The notes under the pieces were generated by a model, which did no database searches, was not told where the DNA came from, and saw only the letters and a program-made list of their open reading frames with translations. A stretch of 45,435 bases of DNA from MGNI01 sp964353875. GTDB lineage: Bacteria; Chloroflexota; Anaerolineae; Anaerolineales; E44-bin32. Of the stretch, positions 7,665-15,634 are shown one piece after another. Location of the stretch: assembly GCA_964353875.1 (NCBI GenBank), contig CAYGXU010000013.1, forward strand, positions 1 through 45,435, written 5' to 3'. Positions within the stretch are counted from its first letter, which is position 1; every line of letters starts with the position of its first letter. Position numbers and translations under genes: made by a program.

Positions 7665-8819
7665 TTATGAAGGTGTGAAAAACCATACGGGCGCGGCTTC
7701 GGTCATTGAGGTCGCTTCGAGAAGAAAGTGCTCATTCACCACACGTACCCCCTCTCCTTCTTCGACTTCACCAATCGGCCAAGCATGCACATGGTCATGA
7801 TCCGCGTGCTTTGAGAATCGCTCCCATTTCTCAGGTGGGAGTGTAAGCAAAAGCCCTCCGGATGTCTGTGCATCAAAGAGCATCATCTGAGCGTACTCAT
7901 CGATTGAGGCATCAAAGGAAACCTTGGGTCCGTAATACATTCGGTTATTGGCACTGCCGCCAGGGAAAAAACCTTTCCTGGCGTAGTGATAGGCATTTTG
8001 AAGGAAAGGTATCGAAGGAAGATGTAACCTTAGTCTTACTCCAGAAGCTTCGGCCAGTTCTGAACCATGCCCGAGCAGGCTAAAGCCGGTTACATCCGTC
8101 GCTGCTCGAACATGGAATTCACGTGCCAGATGCGCGGCGATGTTATTTAAACCTGACATCCACCGAACCGCCTCACGTACATCTTCTTCCGCAGCCTGAC
8201 CCGCTCGAAGAGCGGTAGTAACTAATCCGGTGCCCAAGGGTTTGGTCAGAACGAGCAGTTCCCCAGGTTTAGCCTTGGCTTTTGTCATAAGCTCATCCAG
8301 GGAGACCATACCGACTGCTACTAGACCGTACTTGGGCTCTTTGTCTTGGATAGTATGACCCCCAGCGATCACCGCACCCGCCTCTCGCACCTTCATTGCC
8401 CCACCGCGAATGATTTCTTGAACGATCCCCACTGGTAAGTCGGGAGGAAAGGCAGCGATGTTCAATGCAAGCAGGGGTTTCGCGCCCATGGCATACAAGT
8501 CGGAGAGCGCGTTGGCTGCAGCGATCTGTCCATAATCAAACGGATCATCCACAACCGGAGTGAAAAAGTCGGTTGTGACCACAATGGCTTGTTGATCCCC
8601 CAACATCCAGACTGCTGCATCATCCGGGGATGTGAGTCCGACCAACAGGGAGGGATAATCCTCTGCAGGAAAAATTTCTTTGAGTGGGCGCACGACCTGC
8701 GCCAGCGCTTCGGCGCTTAACTTAGACGCTCAACCCGCGCACGAAGATAGGCTGGTCAAACGCACTTGCTTTCCGCTTGAAGCTCTAGTTTCTGTTTCGT
8801 TGTGAGAGGGTTCACCCAT
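7665..8819 (-). CDS. selD: Selenide, water dikinase with in-frame UGA (selenocysteine)
   Basis: Makes selenophosphate from selenide and ATP for selenocysteine and selenouridine synthesis. A plain ORF search starts at a GTG at 8693, but that misses the catalytic N-terminus. The same frame extends through a UGA at 8732-8730 to an ATG at 8819, which has SD GGGAG 7 nt away. The extension reads SSCAG-Sec-ASKLSAEAL, aligning with the SelD active site where E. coli has GAGCGCK: Sec30 replaces the catalytic Cys and Lys33 the essential Lys. The second family Cys is Ser32. Downstream motifs are normal: TTDFFTPVVDDP (about 82), NALSDLYAMGAKP (about 104) and GGHTIQDKEPKYG. The predicted protein has 384 residues. 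It lies 41 nt downstream of a gene remnant and is followed by a terminator. Confidence 0.9.
8704..8732 (-). promoter_or_regulatory. UGA(Sec) codon and candidate SECIS hairpin of selD
   Basis: The UGA occupies 8732-8730. Starting 12 nt downstream, AGCGC pairs perfectly with GCGCU around a CGAA loop (8717-8704). An alternative GCGCC/GGCGC pairing overlaps it. Bacterial SECIS elements are hairpins inside the coding region at about this distance after the UGA. The fold is inferred by eye. Confidence 0.55.
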
Positions 8820-8860
8820 CATTCATCTCCCAATGCATAAAGTCAAGGTTTCACTCGACC

Positions 8861-9034
8861 TCAGGAATATGCCTTTAAATTCAAGAAAAATTTACCCGAT
8901 TCTTCCCAACCTTGTTTCTCGACTGCGGTCTAAGCCGGAGTGATCCAAATATCACTCATCTTGTCTTCTAATGCAATCCAAGCTGAAGCAAGAATTTCAA
9001 AATGGCGACGATAGGTCGGCGGTTTTTTTCCTTG
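8861..9034 (-). pseudogene. Remnant of an unidentified gene upstream of selD
   Basis: Read on the minus strand, one frame gives a protein-like sequence. It includes PPTYRRHFEILASAWIALED, then MSDIWITPA, an in-frame TAG at 8932-8930, and then TAVEKQGWEESGKFFLNLKA up to a TGA at 8863-8861. It has no start codon, and a TAA at 9037-9035 closes it upstream. The composition looks like a C-terminal piece of a real protein in which a Tyr codon may have become TAG. I do not recognise the family. It ends 41 nt before selD, so it may once have been in the selD operon. The 5' part is gone, and repeat copy B begins 58 nt further upstream. Confidence 0.5.
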
Positions 9035-9091
9035 TTAGACCTTTTATTTTATCTCACGCCCTTCGCTTATCCCTCGATGTCGGTACTCCCG

Positions 9092-9224
9092 GGGTGCATT
9101 CCATCGAGTATTGCATCCTGTAATCCCACGATGAGAGTTGTGGTGGTGTGGGGCGTCTGCGCCGCCCTACTCCACCGCCTACCTCGATACCAAAGGTTTA
9201 TACAACATCAAATGGAATACACCC
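9092..9224 (+). repeat. Interspersed MITE-like repeat, copy B
   Basis: A 133-bp element beginning GGGTGCATTCC and ending GGAATACACCC, with further inverted similarity inward (ATTGCAT at the left, ACAACAT at the right). Its interior resembles copy C at 23125-23234, sharing GAGTTGTG and ACCAAAGGTTTTATGCAACATC-like stretches, but has about 23 more bases in the middle. It lies 12 bp downstream of the stop codon of the binding-protein-like gene. Confidence 0.75.
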
Positions 9225-9236
9225 TTGCTCCCGATA

Positions 9237-10133
9237 TCAACTCGATTGATCATGAAAGAAGCGTGGCAATACGCTTAATGCTCTTGCCAGTTGGATGCCA
9301 TGCCAGGTAATCAGTCGACCATCCAGCAGATGGATCCTCTTGAAAGCTACTGCTGGCGTATCCGCCAGTACATCTTCAATATAGGCAACATCGCGTTGGG
9401 TAAAGTTGAAGGGTTCGCTCGGTAAAAGAATAATCTCTGGCTTGGCCGCAATCACCTCAGAGGGCGGAACGCATGGATAGCGCGTATCCCTCTCAGGCGT
9501 TTCAACCGCAGGCCCTTGCCCCAAATCAGCCTGTAATGGAAAACGGCGTACCCTGTTGGAAAAGATATTCTCACCCCCGCAGCGAGTGAGTAAATCATGA
9601 GCATAGGTTTCGCGATTGAATGTCATCCACCAATCGGGATTCTCACCCTTCCAAATTGGACAAAAGAAACGGGGTCGCCATTCTTGATCATTGACCAAGC
9701 TGGTCCACTCGAGCGTCTTCTCCAGTACTTCCAGTCGCGGTGCCAGTTTTTTCTCTTGTTGAAAGAGCTGTGTAATAGTCCAGAGATCCTTGACCGCATC
9801 AATGACATTCTTCGGGAAAGTCAACCAGACCGGGATTCCTTCCTCTAATATCATCTCGACCGCTTCGCGGCTATTCTCCTCGCGGTTCGCAATGACTAGA
9901 TCGGGCCTGAGGTTGCGAATCTTTTCCACATCCGGTGACTTCGTACCGCCGATTCGAACGGGCTTCCCTGATCCGCGTGTATCTGGTGGACAATAATCGG
10001 TAATGCCCACAACCTGTCCGCCTAAGTCAAATTCATAAAGACTCTCGGTTATCGAAGGAACCAGGCTCACCACCCGCCGTGGTGCTTGGTGGAAGAGTAT
10101 CAAAACAGAATCCGAATCAAACCATGACTGCAT
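9237..10133 (-). CDS. Periplasmic-binding-protein-like (BtuF/FhuD type) protein without signal peptide
   Basis: A 298-residue protein of the helical-backbone metal/cobalamin receptor family: RRVVSLVPSITESLYEFDLGGQVVGIT at residues 18-45, GG-x-K-x-P-D-x-E-K-I-x-x-L-x-P-D-L-V-I (about 62-81), and a C-terminal RIHLLDGRLITWHG-like strand. Relatives bind vitamin B12 or siderophores for ABC importers. Here there is no signal peptide or lipobox and no transporter genes adjoin, so import is doubtful. A cytoplasmic corrinoid or metal-chelate binding role is possible. The start is supported by GGAG 9 nt upstream and a promoter at 10233-10261. Confidence 0.75.
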   Translation of the reverse strand: MQSWFDSDSVLILFHQAPRRVVSLVPSITESLYEFDLGGQVVGITDYCPPDTRGSGKPVRIGGTKSPDVEKIRNLRPDLVIANREENSREAVEMILEEGIPVWLTFPKNVIDAVKDLWTITQLFQQEKKLAPRLEVLEKTLEWTSLVNDQEWRPRFFCPIWKGENPDWWMTFNRETYAHDLLTRCGGENIFSNRVRRFPLQADLGQGPAVETPERDTRYPCVPPSEVIAAKPEIILLPSEPFNFTQRDVAYIEDVLADTPAVAFKRIHLLDGRLITWHGIQLARALSVLPRFFHDQSS

Positions 10134-10232
10134 TGACGAATATCTCCATTATTTTACAAAAAGCCTTCCCTGGCGAGAGGCCAAAGATCATCCCAACTTC
10201 TTTGCTCTGCCTCTCTTCTGAGACCACTGATA

Positions 10233-10261
10233 ATTATAAGAGAGGTGAAAAAGCATTGAAA
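10233..10261 (-). promoter_or_regulatory. Promoter of the binding-protein-like gene
   Basis: On the minus strand TTTCAA (10261-10256), 17 bases, TATAAT (10238-10233). The predicted start is about 93 nt before the ATG at 10133. Confidence 0.55.
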
Positions 10262-10298
10262 TTCCCGCAACGATCATAGTTCTTTATGGTGCCCTTTG

Positions 10299-10982
10299 CT
10301 ATCTCCAGCCACTGCCAAGGAGAAGGGTCGGGGCTCCCTTCCCCCACAATTCCACCTGACCCGCTGCTCCCAATGCCAGGATCCGTCCGCCTGATAGGCC
10401 TAATGCATAGAGGGGTTCGGGCTTAGAAAGCAGTTCGCTTACAATGGTCGAATCTGCTGGATCTGCCAGCCATGGGAGAATAATCGATCCCGGAAGCCAA
10501 TTCAAGCCATCCAATGGCTTCTGCGCATCCTCTTCCACAACCCAATAGCCTAAGGCAGAAGCTGCTCCATCCATGGCGAATAGCATAGTCCCATTGGAAA
10601 TCGCCTGAAGGATCGCTATTCCGAGATGAAATTCTCCCAAGGCATTTACCCAAGACTCCGCTTCCCCCCCAGTAATGAAGAGAATACCTGGGTTGAGTTC
10701 TTCAATATGGATGACCTTCTCTAAAGGTTCAATTGGAATTGAAAGATCAAGCAGGCTTTCCATTTCAAGCAGAAATTGACTCAAGTCCTCTCGAACTTCT
10801 TTCGACGAAGAAATACATTGGGGCGAATACGTCAAATCCGCATGTTGTAGGATTGATTCCGCTAAGCCAGCAAATTCCCCTCCTAACATTGGTGGCCCAT
10901 CCGTGATGATCACCCAACCCTCGCCCCGAGGCCTTTGAAACAATTTCCCACCTTGAATCACGACATCTCCATAATCCGCCAT
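10299..10982 (-). CDS. Peptidase S51/cyanophycinase-like protein, possibly degenerate
   Basis: A 227-residue protein resembling the class I glutamine-amidotransferase-like fold of peptidase S51 and cyanophycinase. ILFITGGEAESW (about residue 100) corresponds to the strand-loop preceding the nucleophile. FAMDGAASALG (about 139-149) stands where S51 enzymes have G-x-S-A-G-A. LALGLSGGRILALGAAGQVELWG is the usual C-terminal segment. The nucleophile-elbow match is imperfect (GAASALG), so activity is uncertain. It overlaps the end of the M20 amidohydrolase gene by 25 nt, so the two are translationally coupled and may act on the same peptide-like substrate. The assignment is tentative. Confidence 0.55.
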   Translation of the reverse strand: MADYGDVVIQGGKLFQRPRGEGWVIITDGPPMLGGEFAGLAESILQHADLTYSPQCISSSKEVREDLSQFLLEMESLLDLSIPIEPLEKVIHIEELNPGILFITGGEAESWVNALGEFHLGIAILQAISNGTMLFAMDGAASALGYWVVEEDAQKPLDGLNWLPGSIILPWLADPADSTIVSELLSKPEPLYALGLSGGRILALGAAGQVELWGKGAPTLLLGSGWR

Positions 10983-12139
10983 ACAATTGCGGAAAGCAAT
11001 GCTACCCCACGCATGAGGGCTGCCTCATGAAAATTAAAATAGGGGCTGTGATGAGGTGCATCCAATCCTTCCTGCAGAGAAGCAGATCCTACTAGAATTA
11101 AACACCCCGGGATGGTTTCCATCATATAAGCCATATCTTCCGAGACCATACTGCGTTCCCCAACGGCTAAATGCACATCTGAGAACTGCTCCTGAGCAAC
11201 TGCCTGGGCAAGAACTGCCAATTGTGGATCATTTACGACTGGCGGTGTAAGCCGGTCAATCCTTATCTCAGTTTCGCAGCCAAAGGCGAGTGCAATATGT
11301 TTTGCAATACTTTCCGCTCTTTCCAAAACCTTTTGCCGTACTTCTGGCTCGAAAGTACGAATCGTCCCGCGCATGGAAGCTTCCTCGGGAATCACATTAA
11401 ATGCCTCTCCAGCCTCTATTTGCGTCACACTCAGGACAGCTGATTTGAGCGGATCGATGCTACGCGAGACGATGGATTGGAGTGCACCTACGATCTGCGC
11501 GCATACGAGAACTGGATCACGCGCATGTTGGGGAGCTGCTGCATGCCCGCCCTTTCCTTTTACCTTGATTTCAAGAACATCTGCTCCTGCCATGACAGAA
11601 CCCGAGCCAATCCCAAGCCATCCCTCTGGTTTTTCATTCCATAGATGAAGCGCCAGGCAATAATCCGGTAAAGGATCCTTCAGGACACCCTCTTCAATCA
11701 TACGTAGCGCCCCTCCAAGACCCTCTTCCGCCGGCTGAAAAACAAATTTCAAACAGCCGTGCAGGTCTGCAATGGCTGAATGTAATATATGAGCGACGCC
11801 AAGTCCAATTGCAATATGTCCATCGTGTCCGCAGGCATGCATAACACCCGGGCTGGCTGAGGTATAAGGTATCTTGTTCAATTCCTGAACGGGAAGGGCG
11901 TCCATATCAAACCGTAAAAGCACTGTAGGACCAGGATAATCGCCCTCCAGCAATCCAACTACCCCTGTTTCAGCTACTCCCTCTTGAACCTGATAACCGA
12001 TAGCTTTTAATATTTCTGCGACAATTGCTGATGTTCGATATTCCTGAAATCCAAGCTCCGGATGTTGATGAAAGTCCCTTCTCCATGAAATCAGTTTTTC
12101 CTTGAGGAGAGAGGCTTCCTTTGTAAAATTTGGCTTCAC
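10958..12139 (-). CDS. M20-family amidohydrolase (N-acyl-amino-acid/hippurate hydrolase type)
   Basis: A 393-residue cytoplasmic metallohydrolase that removes acyl groups from N-acylated amino acids or related amides. M20D signatures: RRDFHQHPELGFQEYRTS near residue 20, LRFDMDALPVQE near 76, HACGHDGHIAIGLG near 104 (metal ligands Cys/His), PAEEGLGGALRMIEEG near 139 (catalytic Glu pair) and the C-terminal APHHSPYFNFHEAAL with a metal His. It starts at GTG with SD AGGAG. The next gene overlaps its 3' end by 25 nt. The exact substrate cannot be told from the sequence. Confidence 0.9.
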   Translation of the reverse strand: MKPNFTKEASLLKEKLISWRRDFHQHPELGFQEYRTSAIVAEILKAIGYQVQEGVAETGVVGLLEGDYPGPTVLLRFDMDALPVQELNKIPYTSASPGVMHACGHDGHIAIGLGVAHILHSAIADLHGCLKFVFQPAEEGLGGALRMIEEGVLKDPLPDYCLALHLWNEKPEGWLGIGSGSVMAGADVLEIKVKGKGGHAAAPQHARDPVLVCAQIVGALQSIVSRSIDPLKSAVLSVTQIEAGEAFNVIPEEASMRGTIRTFEPEVRQKVLERAESIAKHIALAFGCETEIRIDRLTPPVVNDPQLAVLAQAVAQEQFSDVHLAVGERSMVSEDMAYMMETIPGCLILVGSASLQEGLDAPHHSPYFNFHEAALMRGVALLSAIVWRIMEMS

Positions 12140-12398
12140 TCTTGCACTCCTACAATACCCCCTTGAGATTGTTCAGCCTGCATGGAATCTCACTTGATCT
12201 CTCTCATTGATCTCATTGAAGGGGCTTCCTAGGTATTCCTGTTCTGGGCCTTCATGATGCAGCGGGGATTGATTCCACCTGGATTCTGAAACCAGTTAAC
12301 ATTCATCCAACGTTGAAAATCGCATACTGCAGAAAACATGCCTTGATTTATTCTTTTTAGAGATCCATTGAACGCTAAAGAATAACTCACTGGAAAGA

Positions 12399-13322
12399 TT
12401 ACTGATGTTTCCCGCTTCCCTCTTCTTCTCCCTTTGATTTTATCAATGGAATCGGAGATGCTTTCGGTTCATCAATCAGCTGGATCTCCTCCATTAGGAA
12501 TTCTGATCGAATGCCCTCCTCCAGCGCAACGATCACCGCATCCTTTAAGGGGACAACATCCACTACCATCCCCTCTCCCATGGGCGTTATGACCCGTTTA
12601 TTCTTCTTGGGAAGTTTCTTACGTGCTTCGGTATATTGCTCATATTCATAAACCAAGCAACAACGAAGTCGGCCGCAGATGCCAGTGATTTCTTGTGGAT
12701 TAAGAGAGATGCCTTGTGCTTTTGCCATCCGAATCGAAATTGGACAAAACTCCGACAGAAATCCTGCGCAGCATCGATTTTCAAGCCCGCAAGCTCCCAT
12801 GCCTCCGAACAACTTAGCCACATCCCGCGGTCCAATCTGCCGCAACTCTATATGGCAGTGACGATAGGATCTTTGCATTCGCTTTTGGAGTGACTTCAAA
12901 TCGACTTTTTCATCGCCTTCGCTAGTATAGGATATTGTTAGGCGAGAGCCATCGTAGGAGAATTCCGCCCTGGCGATCTTAACGCCTTTCACACCTAACT
13001 GCTGAATCTTTTCTTGAGAACTCTCAAGGGCTTCCGCTTCCCGCTGTTGCCACATCCGGTGCACGACGAGATCCTGTGGCGTTGCCCGGCGCTCAATGTA
13101 TTTCAAGTGTCCCTCACTGCGCTCCTCAGGAACTGCCACGAAGGCGATCACTTGCCCCATTTCTTTTCCGCGACTCGTTGATACGATGACAAAGTCACGT
13201 ATCTTGATATCACATTGTGGGGGAACTCCAAAATGGTAGAGCTTACCCAGAGGATGAAAGCGGATAGCTAGAATCTGCGAAGTATTATTTATATCCATCA
13301 CCTTTACCTTGATTTTAACCAT
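12399..13322 (-). CDS. ricT: PSP1-domain protein, RicT/YaaT-like
   Basis: A 307-residue protein whose middle two-thirds is the PSP1 domain. The first 100 residues carry the family start (ILAIRFHPLGKLYHFGVPP and RGKEMGQVI). The Cys-rich core is intact: GGMGACGLENRCCAGFL and CPISIRMAK near 177-202, and ITGICGRLRCCLVYE near 215. In Bacillus, RicT works with RicA and RicF in an Fe-S-bearing complex that affects mRNA maturation by RNase Y. Whether the complex exists here is not shown by the window. The C-terminal 25 residues are a charged low-complexity tail. It stands alone between gaps of 259 and 163 bp, in which I see nothing. Confidence 0.85.
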   Translation of the reverse strand: MVKIKVKVMDINNTSQILAIRFHPLGKLYHFGVPPQCDIKIRDFVIVSTSRGKEMGQVIAFVAVPEERSEGHLKYIERRATPQDLVVHRMWQQREAEALESSQEKIQQLGVKGVKIARAEFSYDGSRLTISYTSEGDEKVDLKSLQKRMQRSYRHCHIELRQIGPRDVAKLFGGMGACGLENRCCAGFLSEFCPISIRMAKAQGISLNPQEITGICGRLRCCLVYEYEQYTEARKKLPKKNKRVITPMGEGMVVDVVPLKDAVIVALEEGIRSEFLMEEIQLIDEPKASPIPLIKSKGEEEGSGKHQ

Positions 13323-13485
13323 TCAATCCATAACTGTCTTTACTTCCATCATAACCCAATTGCCGCCAAGTCACAAAAAGACTGAAGAGAATCCGGCTCC
13401 TGCAAGAATTGTACACGATTCAGCGAATCGCATACACTCAGAATAGACTGGTGTTGTGCCCTGCCTGCTTTTCTTCGGTTGCTTT

Positions 13486-14565
13486 TCAATCTGCCATGTG
13501 AATTTCGACCGAGGTCTCACCCTTCAAAACACGAATACTTATCTTCGCTGCCAGATCCCTCGCAATCGATCTAAAAGCGATCGAAACTGGGGACTCGGGG
13601 TGAGAAATGATAACGGGCACTCCGGAATCTCCGGCTTCCCGTACTCTCGGATCCATAGGCACAGTTCCAATCAATGGCACGCCGGTGTCTCGCGCCAATT
13701 CTGCCCCTCCGCCGTGGCCAAACACGTCTACACGTTCCCCGTTGGGGAGCTCGAGATAACTCATATTCTCCACAATCCCCAGGACCGGGATTTCCATGGT
13801 ACGGAACATTTCCAATCCACGACGCGCATCTTCCAAAGAGACCTTTTGGGGTAAAGTGACAATGACACCGCCCGACAACGGCAAGGTTTGTGCCAGGCTG
13901 AGCTGAGCATCACCTGTCCCTGGCGGGAGATCCACAATTAAATAATCCAATTTTCCCCAGTCGACATCATTAATAAACTGCCGGATAGCTGAATGGAGCA
14001 TGGGTCCTCTCCAAATCAATGGTTGACCAGGGGGGACAAGAAAGCCAATGGACATCAACCGAACGCCGTAGGCTTCCGCCGGGATTAACTTATTCTCTTT
14101 TACTATCGGGACATGTTTGGTTCCCATCATGGTAGGGACATTGGGACCATAGATATCGGCATCGAGAAGACCAACACGAGCGCCATTTTTAGCAAGCGAG
14201 ACAGCGATATTGACTGCTACCGTGGTCTTCCCAACCCCGCCCTTCCCTGAAGCAATGGCAATCGAATTCTTGATTTGATTCTGAGTCGACGCTTGGACCT
14301 GACGATCCGAAGGGACGTTGGCACGGAGCTCAACCTCGACTGTGGAAACGCCATCCACAGCTTCGACTGCCCGACGAGCCTCACGGACGATCTGCTCACG
14401 CAGCGGACAAGCGGGCGTGGTGAGTTCAATAACGAAGGATACCCGATCTCCATTGATCTTGAGATCCTTTACCATTCCTAATGACACCAGATCTTGACCT
14501 AATTCCGGGTCCTGAACTTGGCCCAGCGCTTTTAATACCCTATCCGCAGTCACGGTTTTTTCCAT
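13486..14565 (-). CDS. mrp: Mrp/ApbC-type Fe-S carrier P-loop ATPase
   Basis: A 359-residue ParA-like ATPase with an N-terminal MIP18/DUF59 domain (about residues 5-80, QDPELGQDLVSLGMV) and a C-terminal Mrp domain. Visible are the deviant Walker A SGKGGVGKTT near 106, LDADIYGPNVPTMMG and VDLPPGTGDAQL. Family members carry Fe-S clusters to apoproteins. The usual C-x2-C after VENMS is absent here: the segment reads VENMSYLELPNGERVDVFG. The gene closes the nuoB-nuoCD-nuoI operon 13 nt after a small Cys protein. Mitochondrial Ind1/NUBPL, a relative, assembles complex I, so a similar dedicated role is an attractive inference. SD GGAGG supports the start. Confidence 0.9.
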   Translation of the reverse strand: MEKTVTADRVLKALGQVQDPELGQDLVSLGMVKDLKINGDRVSFVIELTTPACPLREQIVREARRAVEAVDGVSTVEVELRANVPSDRQVQASTQNQIKNSIAIASGKGGVGKTTVAVNIAVSLAKNGARVGLLDADIYGPNVPTMMGTKHVPIVKENKLIPAEAYGVRLMSIGFLVPPGQPLIWRGPMLHSAIRQFINDVDWGKLDYLIVDLPPGTGDAQLSLAQTLPLSGGVIVTLPQKVSLEDARRGLEMFRTMEIPVLGIVENMSYLELPNGERVDVFGHGGGAELARDTGVPLIGTVPMDPRVREAGDSGVPVIISHPESPVSIAFRSIARDLAAKISIRVLKGETSVEIHMAD

Positions 14566-14578
14566 TCATAGCCTCCGG

Positions 14579-14962
14579 TCATATGAGTTCTTGCACTTCC
14601 CTTGGCCTTTGATTAAGTTGAAGGAACCGAATCACATCGTCACGAGCTTGAGTGAAGAGGACAAGAAGTTCTTTGTCCTCCCCTTTAAACCGCTTCACCA
14701 CTTGCGTCGCGCACACTGTACAACCCCTCATGGCACGATAAGAGTCAGTGTGACAAGACAAGCAGCCACTCAGTCGAACGAGTAGAAAACCAAATGCCAG
14801 TTGATCTAGAGAAGCCTCTGGTTCTAGTGTCACTCCTTCGACTAATTTATGCCAAGCCTCCCCGCGCAAATCACGCAAGTAGGGAGCAACACGCATTGGG
14901 AAAAGGATTTCGGTATCACTTTGATACACAGTACCCCCATCGCTCTCTGCCGGAATCGGCAT
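14579..14962 (-). CDS. Small Cys-motif protein between nuoI and mrp, unknown
   Basis: I do not recognise this 127-residue protein. It has a C-x2-C-x10-C-x2-C motif at about residues 67-84 (CLSCHTDSYRAMRGCTVC), then a helical C-terminus rich in Lys and Glu (FKGEDKELLVLFTQARDDVIRFL). The first pair reads CLSCH, like a haem c site. With no signal peptide, a zinc or Fe-S site is likelier than cytochrome c. It lies 30 nt after nuoI and 13 nt before mrp on the same strand, so a role in complex I or cluster assembly is inferred from position only. The start has only a weak SD. Confidence 0.6.
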   Translation of the reverse strand: MPIPAESDGGTVYQSDTEILFPMRVAPYLRDLRGEAWHKLVEGVTLEPEASLDQLAFGFLLVRLSGCLSCHTDSYRAMRGCTVCATQVVKRFKGEDKELLVLFTQARDDVIRFLQLNQRPREVQELI

Positions 14963-14992
14963 TGGGTATGCTTTCTTTACATTTGACTTGGC

Positions 14993-15592
14993 CTATTTTC
15001 GTGATGTCTTCGCCGCTTCCTTCTCTGCTCGAGCCACCTGCTCGAGATGGTAATTCGATGGTCGAATTACACGGTAATACGATATGGGCTTTAAAAGACG
15101 TTCTTTATCGTAAATATGTCCAGTGATACGCTCGTAGGATGCTAGCTCGAAATCATGATCCATCTTGATCGCATCAAAAGGACAAAATTCTGCACACAAA
15201 CCGCAATTCATGCAGAGATCAATATCAATACTGAACTCCTTCGGTTCCGGGATAGGACGTCCCGAGACCGGATCTGTGGAACGAGTGATCCAGATACATT
15301 GTGGCGGACAGACTTTGGAGCAAATACCACACGAGGTGCAGCGAACCCTTTTCTCTCCCTGAGAACCTTCCTCATAAACCAGAAACGGGAGGAAACGGAA
15401 TTCTTCCGGTGTAATTAACTTTTCTTCCGGATATTCGACGGTAAAAATCCCCTTCGTTTTGGAACTTTGACGAATAGCGGTGGTTTCTTCTCTGGAATAG
15501 CGTCGAACCCAGCCGCGCATGTCCTCCACATAGGTTTCAACAAAGTGCTTTAGGGTGACACCTAATCCCTTAAGAATCCCTTTTCCGTACAT
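14993..15592 (-). CDS. nuoI: NADH-quinone oxidoreductase subunit I
   Basis: A 199-residue ferredoxin-like subunit of the complex I peripheral arm, carrying the two 4Fe-4S clusters N6a and N6b. Both motifs are complete: CTSCGICSKVCPPQCI near residue 90 and CMNCGLCAEFCPFDAI near 130. The start at the ATG at 15592 is chosen over an in-frame GTG at 15616, because GGAG stands 6 nt before that ATG. The gene follows nuoCD after 42 nt. NuoH, which normally lies between D and I and anchors them to the membrane, is absent here. Confidence 0.93.
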   Translation of the reverse strand: MYGKGILKGLGVTLKHFVETYVEDMRGWVRRYSREETTAIRQSSKTKGIFTVEYPEEKLITPEEFRFLPFLVYEEGSQGEKRVRCTSCGICSKVCPPQCIWITRSTDPVSGRPIPEPKEFSIDIDLCMNCGLCAEFCPFDAIKMDHDFELASYERITGHIYDKERLLKPISYYRVIRPSNYHLEQVARAEKEAAKTSRK

Positions 15593-15634
15593 TCTGCTCT
15601 CCAACACGGATCTCACATTTCGCCATGAATGTGA

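Noticed and set aside
8930..8932. TAG in the selD-upstream remnant as a pyrrolysine codon
   Set aside because: No start codon exists for the frame, no Pyl-protein motif (methyltransferase) is seen, and a Tyr-to-stop change in a decayed gene is simpler.
9002..9310. A 102-codon plus-strand frame overlapping repeat copy B
   Set aside because: It crosses repeat copy B, the end of the binding-protein-like gene on the other strand, and the minus-strand gene remnant. It has no SD and an unprotein-like composition.
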